Shown here: piece by piece, positions 46,626 to 57,082 of the stretch | Layout of the letters: each line of letters starts with the position of its first letter | Position numbering within the stretch: position 1 is the stretch's first letter | NCBI RefSeq assembly: GCF_947492965.1 | Contig: NZ_CANLOZ010000004.1 | Location: 372,001 to 436,000 of the forward strand | Source: an uncultured Aquimarina sp. | GTDB lineage: Bacteria > Bacteroidota > Bacteroidia > Flavobacteriales > Flavobacteriaceae | Reading direction: 5' to 3' | DNA length: 64,000 nt | Program-made: the position numbers and the translations under genes | Notes under the pieces: generated by a model | Databases searched by the model: none | The model's input: only the letters and a program-made list of their open reading frames with translations | Told to the model about the DNA's origin: nothing

Positions 46626-48932
46626 ATGAATCAGGATTATATTAAACCAGATAACTGGTCGATAATTGAAGAAGGATTTGATGTAGAAAGAGTTAAATCC
46701 TCAGAAAGTCTTTTTAGTATTGGTAACGGAGCCATGGGGCAACGTGCAAATTTTGAAGAGACGTATACAGGCCCTACTTTTCAGGGAAGTTACATTGCAG
46801 GAGTATATTATCCTGATAAAACCCGAGTTGGTTGGTGGAAAAACGGATATCCAGAGTATTTTGCTAAAGTTTTAAATGCTCCGAATTGGATTGGAATTGA
46901 TGTAGAAATCAATGGAGAGAAACTGGATCTTCATAGGTGTAAAGTAGTATCGGATTTCCGCAGAGAGTTAAATATGAAAGAAGGTTGGTACCAACGTTCT
47001 TTTAAAGCCATTCTTAGAAATAATACAGAAGTATCGGTAAAATCAACTCGTTTCCTTAGTCTTGATTTGGATGAAGTAGGAGCGATCAAGTATGAAGTTA
47101 CACCGTTAAATGAGGAAGCTGTTGTAAGTTTTAAGCCCTATATAGATGCTGGAATTACTAATGAAGATAGTAACTGGGATGATAAGTTTTGGGATACTTA
47201 TGAAGTATCACATAAAGGGAATGCTGCTTTTATTTCGTCTAAAACAATGAAAACTGAATTTCATGTGTGTACGGGAATGTTAAATCAGTTGTTTTTAGAT
47301 GGAGAGTTACAGGATGTTTACCCAGTTGTAGAAACTAATAAAACCCTAGCTAGTTTAGGGTATGCAGTGACCGCTAAACAAGGAAAAACTGCTGTTTTAT
47401 GTAAGTTTGGTGGGTATACGGTATCTCTGAATCATAAGAAAGAAGATATTGCTTCTGCTAGTGCAGCAGTACTTAAGCAAGCTTCAGAATCAGGGTTTGA
47501 TGCACTTTTGGATTTACAAAAGAAAGCTTGGTCTCGTATATGGGAAATGGCAGATATTGTCATAGATGGAGATGTAAAAGCTCAGCAAGGAATACGTTTT
47601 AATATTTTTCAATTAAATCAAACGTATCTTGGAAAAGATGCTCGTTTAAATATTGGTCCAAAAGGATTTACTGGAGAGAAGTATGGAGGAAGTACCTACT
47701 GGGATACTGAAGCATACTGTATTCCGTTTTACATGGCTACAAAAAATCAGCAAGTTGCCCGTAGCTTACTAAAGTACAGATATAATCACCTAGAAAAAGC
47801 TATAGAAAATGCAGAAAAGTTAGGTTTCACTAATGGAGCTGCTTTGTATCCAATGGTTACTATGAATGGAGAAGAGTGCCATAACGAATGGGAGATCACT
47901 TTCGAAGAGATTCATAGAAATGGAGCGATGACATTTGCAATCTATAACTATCTTCGTTATACAGGTGATTACAGTTATATTCCCGAAATGGGACTGGAAG
48001 TGATGATCGGGGTAGCAAGATTTTGGCATCAGAGAGCAACATTTTCTACAGATAAAGAAAAATATGTCATTCTTGGAGTAACAGGACCAAATGAATATGA
48101 AAATAATATCAATAACAATTGGTATACGAATTACTTAGCGAAATGGTGTATTGAGTATTGTGTTGAAAATATCGAAAAGGTAAAGTCAGATTTTAAAGCT
48201 GATTACGATAGAATTATTGCCAAAACTAAGCTTGATCAAAAAGAAATTGATCAAATGCTAGAAGTGGCAGAAAAAATGTATTTCCCATATTCAGAAAAAC
48301 ATCAAGTATATCTTCAGCAAGATGGTTTCTTGGATAAAGAGTTAATTACCGTTGAAAATCTAGATAACTCTCAACGTCCTATTAACCAAAAATGGAGTTG
48401 GGATAGAATCTTAAGATCTCCTTATATCAAGCAGGCAGATACATTGCAAGGTTTTTATATGTTTGAAGATCATTTTACCAAAGAGGAGTTAGAACGTCAT
48501 TTTGATTTCTACGAACCTTTTACAGTGCATGAATCTTCACTTTCACCTTGTGTTCATAGTATACAAGCAGCAGCTTTAGATAGAATGGATCAAGCTTATA
48601 CATTTTATCTTAGAACATCAAGATTAGATCTTGATGACTACAATAAAGAAGTAGAAGAAGGATTACATATTACCAGTATGGCTGGTACCTGGATGAGTAT
48701 CGTTGAAGGTTTTGGTGGTCTAAGAGTTAAAAATGATACATTATCTTTTGCGCCTAAAATTCCGAAAGAATGGAAAGGATATACTTTTAATGTTAATTTT
48801 AGAGGAAGCATCTTAAAAGTAAACGTTTCTCAAGACGGTACTACCTTTAATCTTGAAGGAGAAAAAGATCTGTTAATATATGTGGATGGTAAGGAGTTTA
48901 CCATTTCTCCAAATAGTTTAATGAGTGTTTAA
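46626..48932 (+). CDS. GH65 maltose phosphorylase
   Basis: This 768-residue cytoplasmic enzyme (no signal) uses phosphate to split maltose into glucose and beta-glucose-1-phosphate. It has the N-terminal sandwich (about 10-270), a linker, the (alpha/alpha)6 barrel (about 320-690) and a small C-terminal sheet. The general acid is Glu490 in GPNEYENNINNNWYTN, and HESSLSPCVHS is a further family block. Trehalose or kojibiose phosphorylases share the fold, but the pgmB and amylase neighbours point to maltose. Confidence 0.93.
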   Translation: MNQDYIKPDNWSIIEEGFDVERVKSSESLFSIGNGAMGQRANFEETYTGPTFQGSYIAGVYYPDKTRVGWWKNGYPEYFAKVLNAPNWIGIDVEINGEKLDLHRCKVVSDFRRELNMKEGWYQRSFKAILRNNTEVSVKSTRFLSLDLDEVGAIKYEVTPLNEEAVVSFKPYIDAGITNEDSNWDDKFWDTYEVSHKGNAAFISSKTMKTEFHVCTGMLNQLFLDGELQDVYPVVETNKTLASLGYAVTAKQGKTAVLCKFGGYTVSLNHKKEDIASASAAVLKQASESGFDALLDLQKKAWSRIWEMADIVIDGDVKAQQGIRFNIFQLNQTYLGKDARLNIGPKGFTGEKYGGSTYWDTEAYCIPFYMATKNQQVARSLLKYRYNHLEKAIENAEKLGFTNGAALYPMVTMNGEECHNEWEITFEEIHRNGAMTFAIYNYLRYTGDYSYIPEMGLEVMIGVARFWHQRATFSTDKEKYVILGVTGPNEYENNINNNWYTNYLAKWCIEYCVENIEKVKSDFKADYDRIIAKTKLDQKEIDQMLEVAEKMYFPYSEKHQVYLQQDGFLDKELITVENLDNSQRPINQKWSWDRILRSPYIKQADTLQGFYMFEDHFTKEELERHFDFYEPFTVHESSLSPCVHSIQAAALDRMDQAYTFYLRTSRLDLDDYNKEVEEGLHITSMAGTWMSIVEGFGGLRVKNDTLSFAPKIPKEWKGYTFNVNFRGSILKVNVSQDGTTFNLEGEKDLLIYVDGKEFTISPNSLMSV

Positions 48933-48955
48933 CTCATTTTTTAAATGAATTAGTG

Positions 48956-48990
48956 ATACCCCAAAAGCGAAAGTTTTTGGGGTATTTAAT
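48956..48990 (+). terminator. Probable terminator after the GH65 gene
   Basis: An 11-bp stem ATACCCCAAAA/TTTTGGGGTAT with an 8-nt loop is followed by a short T-run. Confidence 0.7.
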
Positions 48991-49050
48991 TCAATTCTTT
49001 ATTAAGATTAGGATAAACCTAATTAAATATTACAAATCAAAATTTAAACC

Positions 49051-50913
49051 ATGAAGAACATACTAACCATGCTCTTTGGGTTAATCGTTTCATTAACCTT
49101 CGGGCAAATAGAAAAAATAGAACCTCCATTTTGGTGGAGCGATATGAAATCTAGTCAATTACAGCTAATGTGCTATGGTAAAAATATAGCGGAGCATGAT
49201 GTTGAGAGCAAAACAGTAACTATTACCGATGTTACCAAAACTGAGAATTCTAATTATCTTTTTGTTACCATAGAGACTAAAGGAGTCGAGCCAGGTGAAG
49301 TAATTTTAGATTTTACAAAAAACAAGAAGATTGTTTTCTCACAGCCGTATGAATTAAAACAAAGAAGAGAAGGTTCTGCTGACCGAAAAGGATTTGATAG
49401 TAGTGATGTTATGTATTTGATCATGCCAGATCGATTTGCAAATGGAAACCCGTCTAATGATTCACATAAAGATACCGTAGAAAAGGCAGATCGGTCTAAA
49501 CCAGGTGGAAGACATGGAGGAGACATCCAAGGTATTATTGATCATTTGGATTACCTCAATGAGCTTGGTGCCACAGCGATTTGGAGTACACCTTTATTAG
49601 AAGATAATGAGCCTGTATATTCATATCACACCTATGCACAGAGTGATCTTTATAAAATTGACCCTAGATATGGTATAAATGAAGACTATAAAAGATTAGC
49701 AACCGAAATGCATAAATTAGATATGAAGCTAATTATGGATTATGTTACGAATCATTGGGGTTCAAAACATTGGATGATCAAAGATTTACCTACAAAAGAT
49801 TGGATTCACCAGTGGCCAGAAGGGTTTAGAAGAAGTAACTATAGAATGACTACTCAATTCGATACAAATGCGTCTAAAGTAGATGCTAAAGGATGCATGG
49901 ATGGATGGTTCGATACCACTATGCCAGATATGAATCAGAGTAATCCATTACTTCTTCAGTATATTACACAGAATGCCATTTGGTGGATAGAATATGCAGA
50001 TTTAGATGGATTTAGAGTAGATACATATTCTTATAACGATAAAGAAGGAATTGCTAAATGGACGAAAGCAATTATGGATGAATATCCAAATTTTAATATT
50101 GTTGGTGAGGTATGGATGCATGATCAGGCACAAATGGCGTATTGGCAAAAGGATAGTAAAATAGGAGCTATCGACAACTTCAATTCTCACCTTCCATCAG
50201 TAATGGATTTTACTTTGCATGATGCCATTATGGTTATGTTTCACGAAGAAGGAAATTCTTGGGATAAAGGGATGATACGAGCATATGAAAATTTCACAAA
50301 TGACTTTTTGTATCCCGATATTCATAACATTCTACTTTTTGCAGGTAATCATGATACGAATAGAATCAATGAAATATATCAGAGCGATATTAGCAAGTAT
50401 AAGATGGCCATGAGTCTTATTTTTACTACCAGAGGTATCCCTCAGATCTATTATGGAGATGAGATAGGTATGTTGGGAAACCGAGATAAAAAAGGAGATG
50501 GTGATATTCGTAGAGACTTTCCTGGAGGTTGGCCAGATGATAAAAGAAGTGCTTTTGTGTCTGAAGGAGAAAAACAGAAGACGGCTGGTAGAACTAAGGA
50601 TGAAGAAGCCTTTCATGCCTTCACAAAAAAGGTGTTGAATTGGAGAAAAAATAGCGAAGCTATACATAAAGGGGAACTCTTACAATATATCCCTTTTGAC
50701 AACGTGTATGTTTATTTTAGGTATACCGAAAAGGAACGTGTTATGGTGATTATTAATAATAATTCTGAAGATCAAAAGCTAGATGTTACAAGATTTAAAG
50801 AAGGTTTAGAAAATCACAAAGTAGGGAAAGATATTATTACGGATAATACTATTGATTTGACGGAAACTATAGAGATACCTTCTAGAACATCCATGATACT
50901 TACATTACAATAA
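49051..50913 (+). CDS. GH13 cyclomaltodextrinase/neopullulanase-type enzyme
   Basis: This 620-residue exported enzyme (signal 1-18) has an N-terminal cyclomaltodextrinase sandwich (about 20-115) and the GH13 barrel (about 125-530). Regions I-IV show DYVTNHWG, GFRVDTYSYN (nucleophile Asp324), GEVWMHD (acid/base Glu353) and GNHDTNR (Asp435). No lipobox or T9SS domain is seen, so it should be periplasmic, like SusA, trimming imported maltodextrins to maltose for the MFS carrier. The next gene is another GH13 lipoprotein 24 bp downstream. Confidence 0.92.
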   Translation: MKNILTMLFGLIVSLTFGQIEKIEPPFWWSDMKSSQLQLMCYGKNIAEHDVESKTVTITDVTKTENSNYLFVTIETKGVEPGEVILDFTKNKKIVFSQPYELKQRREGSADRKGFDSSDVMYLIMPDRFANGNPSNDSHKDTVEKADRSKPGGRHGGDIQGIIDHLDYLNELGATAIWSTPLLEDNEPVYSYHTYAQSDLYKIDPRYGINEDYKRLATEMHKLDMKLIMDYVTNHWGSKHWMIKDLPTKDWIHQWPEGFRRSNYRMTTQFDTNASKVDAKGCMDGWFDTTMPDMNQSNPLLLQYITQNAIWWIEYADLDGFRVDTYSYNDKEGIAKWTKAIMDEYPNFNIVGEVWMHDQAQMAYWQKDSKIGAIDNFNSHLPSVMDFTLHDAIMVMFHEEGNSWDKGMIRAYENFTNDFLYPDIHNILLFAGNHDTNRINEIYQSDISKYKMAMSLIFTTRGIPQIYYGDEIGMLGNRDKKGDGDIRRDFPGGWPDDKRSAFVSEGEKQKTAGRTKDEEAFHAFTKKVLNWRKNSEAIHKGELLQYIPFDNVYVYFRYTEKERVMVIINNNSEDQKLDVTRFKEGLENHKVGKDIITDNTIDLTETIEIPSRTSMILTLQ

Positions 50914-50937
50914 TAAATCAAAATCAAACTAGAACAA

Positions 50938-52323
50938 ATGAAAAGAATAATCTTAGGTCTTTTATTAGCGGGTATTGTAACTTCTTGCGGAAAGACAAAA
51001 AAGGAAGAAACCGTCGCAGAGGTCACGGAAACTATTACTGAGGAAGCAAAAGAGGAACTAGCACCAATAAGTAATGCAATGATGGAAAATGCTGTTATAT
51101 ATGAAGCTAACATACGACAGTATTCAGAAGAAGGATCTTTTAAAGCTTTTACTAAAGACATTCCAACATTAAAAAATCTTGGAGTAAAAGTATTATGGGT
51201 TATGCCAATATATCCAATATCAACAACTAAAAGTAAAGGTCCATTAGGAAGCTATTATGCTATTTCGGATTACACAAAAGTAAATCCTGAATTTGGAACT
51301 TTAGAAGATTTTAGAGATTTAGTAAAGACTGCTCATGATAATGGTATCTATGTAATATTGGATTGGGTTGCTAATCATACTGGTTGGGATCATGTTTGGT
51401 TAAAAGAACATCCAGAATTTTATACTAAAGATGATAAAGGTGAAATAACACATACGGTAGGAACCGATTGGACAGATGTAGCAGATCTTAATTATGATAA
51501 TCAGGAGATGAGAGCAGAAATGTTAAAAGCTATGCAATATTGGTTAAAAGAAGAAGGAGTAGATGGTTTTCGTTGTGACGTAGCCGGAATGGTGCCTGTT
51601 GATTTTTGGGATGCTACTGTGGCTGAACTAAAGAAAATAAAACCAGTATTTATGTTAGCCGAAGGATGGGAACCAGAATTGATGGAGAACGCATTCGATA
51701 TGGGATATGGATGGGATACACATCATGTAATGAATCATATCGCAAAGGGAGAGAATACTGTAGCGGCTTGGGATAAGAGAATGAAACAAGTAGATTCTAT
51801 GTATGCTGTAGATGATATATTAATGAATTTTACTTCTAATCATGATGAAAACTCGTGGAATGGTACCGTACAGGAAAGAATGGGAGATGCTAAAGAACTA
51901 TTTGCAGTATTATCCTATGTAGCACCGGGAATGCCATTAATATATTCTGGACAAGAATATGATATGGATAAACGTTTGTTATTCTTTGAAAAGGATACCA
52001 TTATTAAAAAGAAAGGAGTGTTTTATCCATTATACGAAAAACTAGGTAAGCTAAAAAATGAGAATATAGCATTACACGGAGGAAAAAGTGCTGCTTCTTA
52101 TGAAAGAATAAAAACTTCTGCTGATGATAAAGTTTTAGCGTTTAAACGTGAAAAGGAAAATAATAAAGTGATTTTTGTGGCGAACATGACAAAAGAACCT
52201 GTGAAATTTACCGCAGAATATGAAGGAGAGTTTAAAGAATATCTTTCTGGTGAATCTATAATGGGTACCAAAGGACAAGAATATGACTTAGATCCATGGC
52301 AATACTTAATTTTAATTGAGTAG
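50938..52323 (+). CDS. GH13 alpha-amylase lipoprotein
   Basis: This 461-residue enzyme has a lipobox (VTSC, near residue 17), so it is membrane-anchored. After an acidic, Glu-rich linker (20-43), the GH13 barrel shows DWVANHTG, GFRCDVAGM (nucleophile Asp214), LAEGWEPE (acid/base Glu242) and SNHDENS (Asp303). It is a short, single-domain amylase and probably trims maltodextrins in the periplasm or at the surface. It forms an operon with the preceding enzyme and is followed by a 13-bp terminator. Confidence 0.92.
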   Translation: MKRIILGLLLAGIVTSCGKTKKEETVAEVTETITEEAKEELAPISNAMMENAVIYEANIRQYSEEGSFKAFTKDIPTLKNLGVKVLWVMPIYPISTTKSKGPLGSYYAISDYTKVNPEFGTLEDFRDLVKTAHDNGIYVILDWVANHTGWDHVWLKEHPEFYTKDDKGEITHTVGTDWTDVADLNYDNQEMRAEMLKAMQYWLKEEGVDGFRCDVAGMVPVDFWDATVAELKKIKPVFMLAEGWEPELMENAFDMGYGWDTHHVMNHIAKGENTVAAWDKRMKQVDSMYAVDDILMNFTSNHDENSWNGTVQERMGDAKELFAVLSYVAPGMPLIYSGQEYDMDKRLLFFEKDTIIKKKGVFYPLYEKLGKLKNENIALHGGKSAASYERIKTSADDKVLAFKREKENNKVIFVANMTKEPVKFTAEYEGEFKEYLSGESIMGTKGQEYDLDPWQYLILIE

Positions 52324-52346
52324 TTAAGCTAGATAAAAGGAATTGT

Positions 52347-52378
52347 AAAAGCAGTGTTTCTAAAACACTGCTTTTTTG
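52347..52378 (+). terminator. Terminator of the GH13 operon
   Basis: AAAAGCAGTGTTT/AAACACTGCTTTT is a perfect 13-bp stem with a 3-nt loop and a T-tail. Confidence 0.92.
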
Positions 52379-52496
52379 TTTTTTAAATTATGATGGCGTT
52401 AAAGTTTCTAAATTGTAATCTAGGATAGTTTGGAAAGATGAATTTGAAATAAAGATTATAAATTGATCTTTTTTATTGAGTTATGTTATTTTATAA

Positions 52497-52524
52497 TTAA
52501 TTAAGGGAATTTTCCCTTAATTAA
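52497..52524. repeat. 28-bp palindrome before a secreted T9SS protein
   Basis: Two 13-bp arms (TTAATTAAGGGAA and its complement) flank a 2-nt centre. There is no T-tail. It lies about 100 bp before the next gene and may be an operator or a hairpin. Confidence 0.55.
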
Positions 52525-52622
52525 AAGGTGTTTCCACAATAAAATGAAGCAGTATTTCCATAATTTAGAGATTCAGATTTAGCTAAATCAATTATTTCTA
52601 ACCATTAAACTTCATTTTAATT

Positions 52623-53369
52623 ATGAAAACTCTTAAAACACTTTTATTCATTTGCTTTTTCGCTTTTAATTTTTCGGTGATCAATGCGCAAATTAAAATT
52701 GGTCAAGGGGTAACATCTCCAAATGATTGGGTTGATTACAACACGACGGGAATCTATGTAGATGTAGATACGAAATCTTGTGGTTTTACTACGACACCTC
52801 ATTATTTAGTAACCTTGGAATCCATAAGTAACAAAGGGTTTCATTGGTATATTTCTGGGGTTCCTTCAATTTATAATACAACACCAACTGGTTTTAGAGT
52901 ATATCTGCGATGGACAGATGCTCCATCTGATTTGCCTACTGTCGGATCTCTTAATTTTCCTAATCCTTTAAGAGCAAGTACGGCTCAGGATAGAGATTGG
53001 GTGATTCGTTGGACTGCTATAGAAATGCAAGATTGCTCACCATCTAGATTAGATAGTAGTGCAGTAAATACTATTTTTTCTGGTGCTTTTGGAAAAGATG
53101 GTGATATCTTACCTAAAGATAATAATGGAGTTGCGGTAGATACTACTCCAGAGAATAACCTTAAAATATTTCCAAATCCTAGTAATAATATTCTTAATGT
53201 AGAATATAAAGGAAGAATTGAAAAACATGAAATTTATAATTTAAACTTTCAATTATTAGGAACATATCATTCTAATACAATTGATATTAAGAAGTTTCCA
53301 AAAGGGAATTACTTATTAAAAACCTATACCTCTCAAGATGGAATAGTTACTAAACAATTTGTGAAGTAA
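52623..53369 (+). CDS. Small T9SS-secreted protein of unknown function
   Basis: This 248-residue protein has a signal peptide (1-22), a beta-rich region (about 23-165, with TTGIYVDVDTKSCGF, HWYISGVPSIY and GFRVYLRW) and a type A T9SS sorting domain (about 180-248, from IFPNPSNN). I have seen the GIYVDVDT-GFRVYL pattern in unnamed secreted proteins but cannot name the fold. It may be a surface carbohydrate-binding module accessory to the amylases upstream; that rests only on position. A hairpin with a T-tail follows it at 53412-53439. Confidence 0.75.
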   Translation: MKTLKTLLFICFFAFNFSVINAQIKIGQGVTSPNDWVDYNTTGIYVDVDTKSCGFTTTPHYLVTLESISNKGFHWYISGVPSIYNTTPTGFRVYLRWTDAPSDLPTVGSLNFPNPLRASTAQDRDWVIRWTAIEMQDCSPSRLDSSAVNTIFSGAFGKDGDILPKDNNGVAVDTTPENNLKIFPNPSNNILNVEYKGRIEKHEIYNLNFQLLGTYHSNTIDIKKFPKGNYLLKTYTSQDGIVTKQFVK

Positions 53370-53411
53370 AAATTTTATAAAGTTTATAATTTTAAGTTTA
53401 AAATTTTAAGG

Positions 53412-53439
53412 AACGGTTTATGAATGTAAGCCGTTTTTT
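53412..53439 (+). terminator. Terminator after the small T9SS gene
   Basis: AACGGTTTA/TAAGCCGTT forms a 9-bp stem with one G-U pair, followed by a T-run. Confidence 0.75.
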
Positions 53440-53573
53440 GATTTTGTATGAATTATAAAGGAAATATACTCATGTTTATACAATTTTGAAATTTTACTTA
53501 TTCCTTAACATTTTAGATATAAATATGTTAAAACCGTACCTTTTTTGTCAGCAATTACTGAATTTATTAACCG

Positions 53574-53583
53574 AAAACGTTTT
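53574..53583. promoter_or_regulatory. Candidate LacI-type operator before pfkA
   Basis: AAAACGTTTT is a perfect palindrome around the same central CG as the susC/lacI operator, 53 bp before the pfkA start. The core alone is expected to occur a few times by chance in 64 kb. Confidence 0.5.
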
Positions 53584-53635
53584 AGATTTTAGGCAAATTA
53601 GGTTATTGTGATCAATAACAATAGATTTGGCTTCA

Positions 53636-54622
53636 ATGATGGAAAAAGTGAAAAATATTGCGGTTCTAACTTCTGGAGGAGATGCTCCAGGTATGAACGC
53701 TGCTATTAGAGCAGTTGTTCGTGCATGTAGTTATTATGAGGTTGAATGTTTTGGTGTGTATAAAGGTTATGAAGGTCTTATACATAACGAAATGGAAAAA
53801 CTAAATGCGCGTTCAGTAAGAAATATTATAAATAAAGGAGGAACTTTTCTAAAATCAGCACGTTCCAATGACTTCAGGACAGAAGAAGGTAGAAAAAAAG
53901 CCCATGATAATCTTATCAAAAACAATATAGATGCTCTTATAGTAATAGGAGGTGATGGAAGTTTTACCGGAGCTTTAAAATTATCAGAAGAATTCAATTT
54001 TCCGGTAGTAGGTATTCCAGGTACTATAGATAATGATATTAATGGAACAGATTATACCATTGGATATGATACTGCACTAAATACGGTTGTAGAAGCAATT
54101 GATAAAATACGAGATACGGCAAGTTCGCATAACAGATTATTTTTGATCGAAGTTATGGGAAGAGATGCAGGAGATATTGCTCTAAATGCAGGAATTGGAG
54201 CAGGAGCAGAGGAAATACTAATTCCTGAAGAAGATATGGGGATTGATAGACTTATAGAGTCCCTTAGAAAAAGTAAAAAAACAGGAAAGACATCTAGTAT
54301 CATAGTAGTTGCTGAAGGAGATAAGTCCGGAAAGAATATTTTCGAATTAGGAGAATATGTAGAAGAAAATTTGGAAGATTATGAAGTTAGAGTTTCAGTA
54401 CTAGGTCATATACAAAGGGGTGGTGCACCAAGCTGTTATGATCGAGTTTTGGCAAGCAAATTAGGAGTAGGCGCCGTAGAAACTTTATTAGAGGGAAAAA
54501 GCCAGGTAATGATCGGAATTGTGCACAAACAGGTTACAATCGTACCGCTTACCACAGCTTTAGGGAAAAGAACACATAAACACGATAGATTAATAAAAGT
54601 AGCTGATATAACTTCAGTTTAA
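53636..54622 (+). CDS. pfkA: 6-phosphofructokinase
   Basis: This 328-residue ATP-dependent enzyme makes fructose-1,6-bisphosphate. Motifs are TSGGDAPGMNAAIRAVVR, IGGDGS and the catalytic GTIDNDINGTDYTIGYDTA with Asp132 and Asp134. Two adjacent ATGs (53636, 53639) could start it; a TTG at 53627 adds three residues and is less likely. It starts 43 bp before the gap between it and gap, so they form a glycolytic pair. A candidate LacI operator precedes it. Confidence 0.95.
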   Translation: MMEKVKNIAVLTSGGDAPGMNAAIRAVVRACSYYEVECFGVYKGYEGLIHNEMEKLNARSVRNIINKGGTFLKSARSNDFRTEEGRKKAHDNLIKNNIDALIVIGGDGSFTGALKLSEEFNFPVVGIPGTIDNDINGTDYTIGYDTALNTVVEAIDKIRDTASSHNRLFLIEVMGRDAGDIALNAGIGAGAEEILIPEEDMGIDRLIESLRKSKKTGKTSSIIVVAEGDKSGKNIFELGEYVEENLEDYEVRVSVLGHIQRGGAPSCYDRVLASKLGVGAVETLLEGKSQVMIGIVHKQVTIVPLTTALGKRTHKHDRLIKVADITSV

Positions 54623-54628
54623 ATATAA

Positions 54629-55666
<1,038 letters not shown>

Positions 55667-55684
55667 GGAGTAATATATGATATT

Positions 55685-55717
55685 GCCCTGATTTCGGAAT
55701 GTTATTAGGGCTTTTTT
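55685..55717 (+). terminator. Terminator after gap
   Basis: GCCCT pairs with AGGGC across a 17-nt loop that can extend the pairing; a run of six T follows. Confidence 0.7.
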
Positions 55718-55754
55718 CTTAGATATACATACACACACAACAAATTTTTTTTAA

Positions 55755-56624
55755 ATGATTTTAATAGCTGACGGTGGTTCTACTAAGTGCGATTGGATTC
55801 TCCTTGATGATGTAGGGGAAATCGTGTTTAAAACGCGTACAGAAGGATTAAATCCTGCTGTATTTGAAAAGTCTTTGTTAGAAAAGCGAGTTCGAGCTAA
55901 TGCCGAGTTAACCGAACATAGTACAACAATTGAGGCAGTTCACTTTTATGGAGCAGGATGTGGTACGGAGAAACCAGCTGCGATGCTAAAAAAAGTGTTT
56001 GAAAACTTTTTTGTCAATGCAGATGTTATTGTAAGAGAAGATATGGTAGCAGCAGTGTATGCTGCAACTACAGAACCTGGTATTGTGTGTATTTTAGGAA
56101 CAGGTTCTAACAGCTGCTATTTCGATGGTGATAATATACACATGGCCGTAGATTCATTAGGGTATATTTTAATGGATGAAGCTAGTGGGAACTATTTTGG
56201 AAAACGGCTGATAAGAGATTATTATTATAAAAGGATGCCTCCAGAGGTGGCAGGAGAGTTTGAAAAACGTTTCGACCTTTCCTCTGATACTATAAAAGAA
56301 AATTTATATAAAAAGGAAAATCCTAATACCTATCTAGCATCATTTGCAGAGTTTATTTTTACAAGTGAACGTAACGGATACTTTTATAAAATTATTACAG
56401 AAGGAATTCAGGAATTTGTAGAAACTAGGGTTTTATGTTTCCCTGAAGCACAAAATGTACCAGTACACTTCATTGGATCTATTGCACATTTCAGTGAGGA
56501 TATTATCCGAGCAGCGGTATGGCCTTATCATTTAACGGTTGGTAATATCGTAAGAAGACCAATTGACGGTATTATAGATTATTACCGCAATGATGTGATT
56601 CAGAAAAATCCAAATAACGTCTAG
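55755..56624 (+). CDS. BadF/BadG-type ATPase, N-acetylglucosamine-kinase-like
   Basis: This 289-residue ASKHA-fold kinase has the phosphate-1 loop ADGGSTKCDWILLD (5-18) and the phosphate-2 region ILGTGSNSCYFDG (about 115-127). The group includes eukaryotic GlcNAc kinase and bacterial amino-sugar kinases. It lies downstream of pfkA-gap, after a terminator, and may phosphorylate glucose or GlcNAc. The exact substrate is not evident. Confidence 0.85.
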   Translation: MILIADGGSTKCDWILLDDVGEIVFKTRTEGLNPAVFEKSLLEKRVRANAELTEHSTTIEAVHFYGAGCGTEKPAAMLKKVFENFFVNADVIVREDMVAAVYAATTEPGIVCILGTGSNSCYFDGDNIHMAVDSLGYILMDEASGNYFGKRLIRDYYYKRMPPEVAGEFEKRFDLSSDTIKENLYKKENPNTYLASFAEFIFTSERNGYFYKIITEGIQEFVETRVLCFPEAQNVPVHFIGSIAHFSEDIIRAAVWPYHLTVGNIVRRPIDGIIDYYRNDVIQKNPNNV

Positions 56625-56666
56625 GTAAGATAAGGTTACCTTGAAGAAAATTAAAAGAAGGAGAAA

Positions 56667-57041
56667 TTAATGGTAATGTTCTAAAATTATCAGATTTTCT
56701 CCTTTTTCCATTTTCCATAAGCTGGCTACAAAAAAATAAGACCCTTCAAAATCCTCGTAATCACAACCTACAAAATAATCATCATCATCTTTGATTATTT
56801 TTTCGCAGATATGTTTTTTCATTTCATTGTGCCAAAAACTGTCATTTTCTTCTTGATCAATCCAATCTATTACATCCCTTTCAGAAATAATTCCTAGTTG
56901 TGTTTTGTTGTCCGAAATTAGTTTTTCAACCTCTTTTTCCTTAAGATATTTAACAAACTTTTTGCTAATGGTCTCTTCCTTCCAAATTCTTTTGGAATCC
57001 CAGTTCATTAAATACTTTATGTTTTCCTTTGTTGTTTTCAC
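56667..57041 (-). CDS. Hypothetical acidic protein
   Basis: This 124-residue cytoplasmic protein has many charged residues and no domain I recognise. WDSKRIWKEETISKKFVKYLKEKE is helical, and the DDDDYFVGCDYEDFEGSYF region is acidic. It lies 42 bp downstream of the sensor kinase gene on the same strand but reads as an unrelated gene. The reading frame has ordinary codon use, so I keep it. Confidence 0.65.
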   Translation of the reverse strand: MKTTKENIKYLMNWDSKRIWKEETISKKFVKYLKEKEVEKLISDNKTQLGIISERDVIDWIDQEENDSFWHNEMKKHICEKIIKDDDDYFVGCDYEDFEGSYFFVASLWKMEKGENLIILEHYH

Positions 57042-57082
57042 TCTTCTTTTTTGGGGAATAATTCTGGGTAAAAGTATATATT

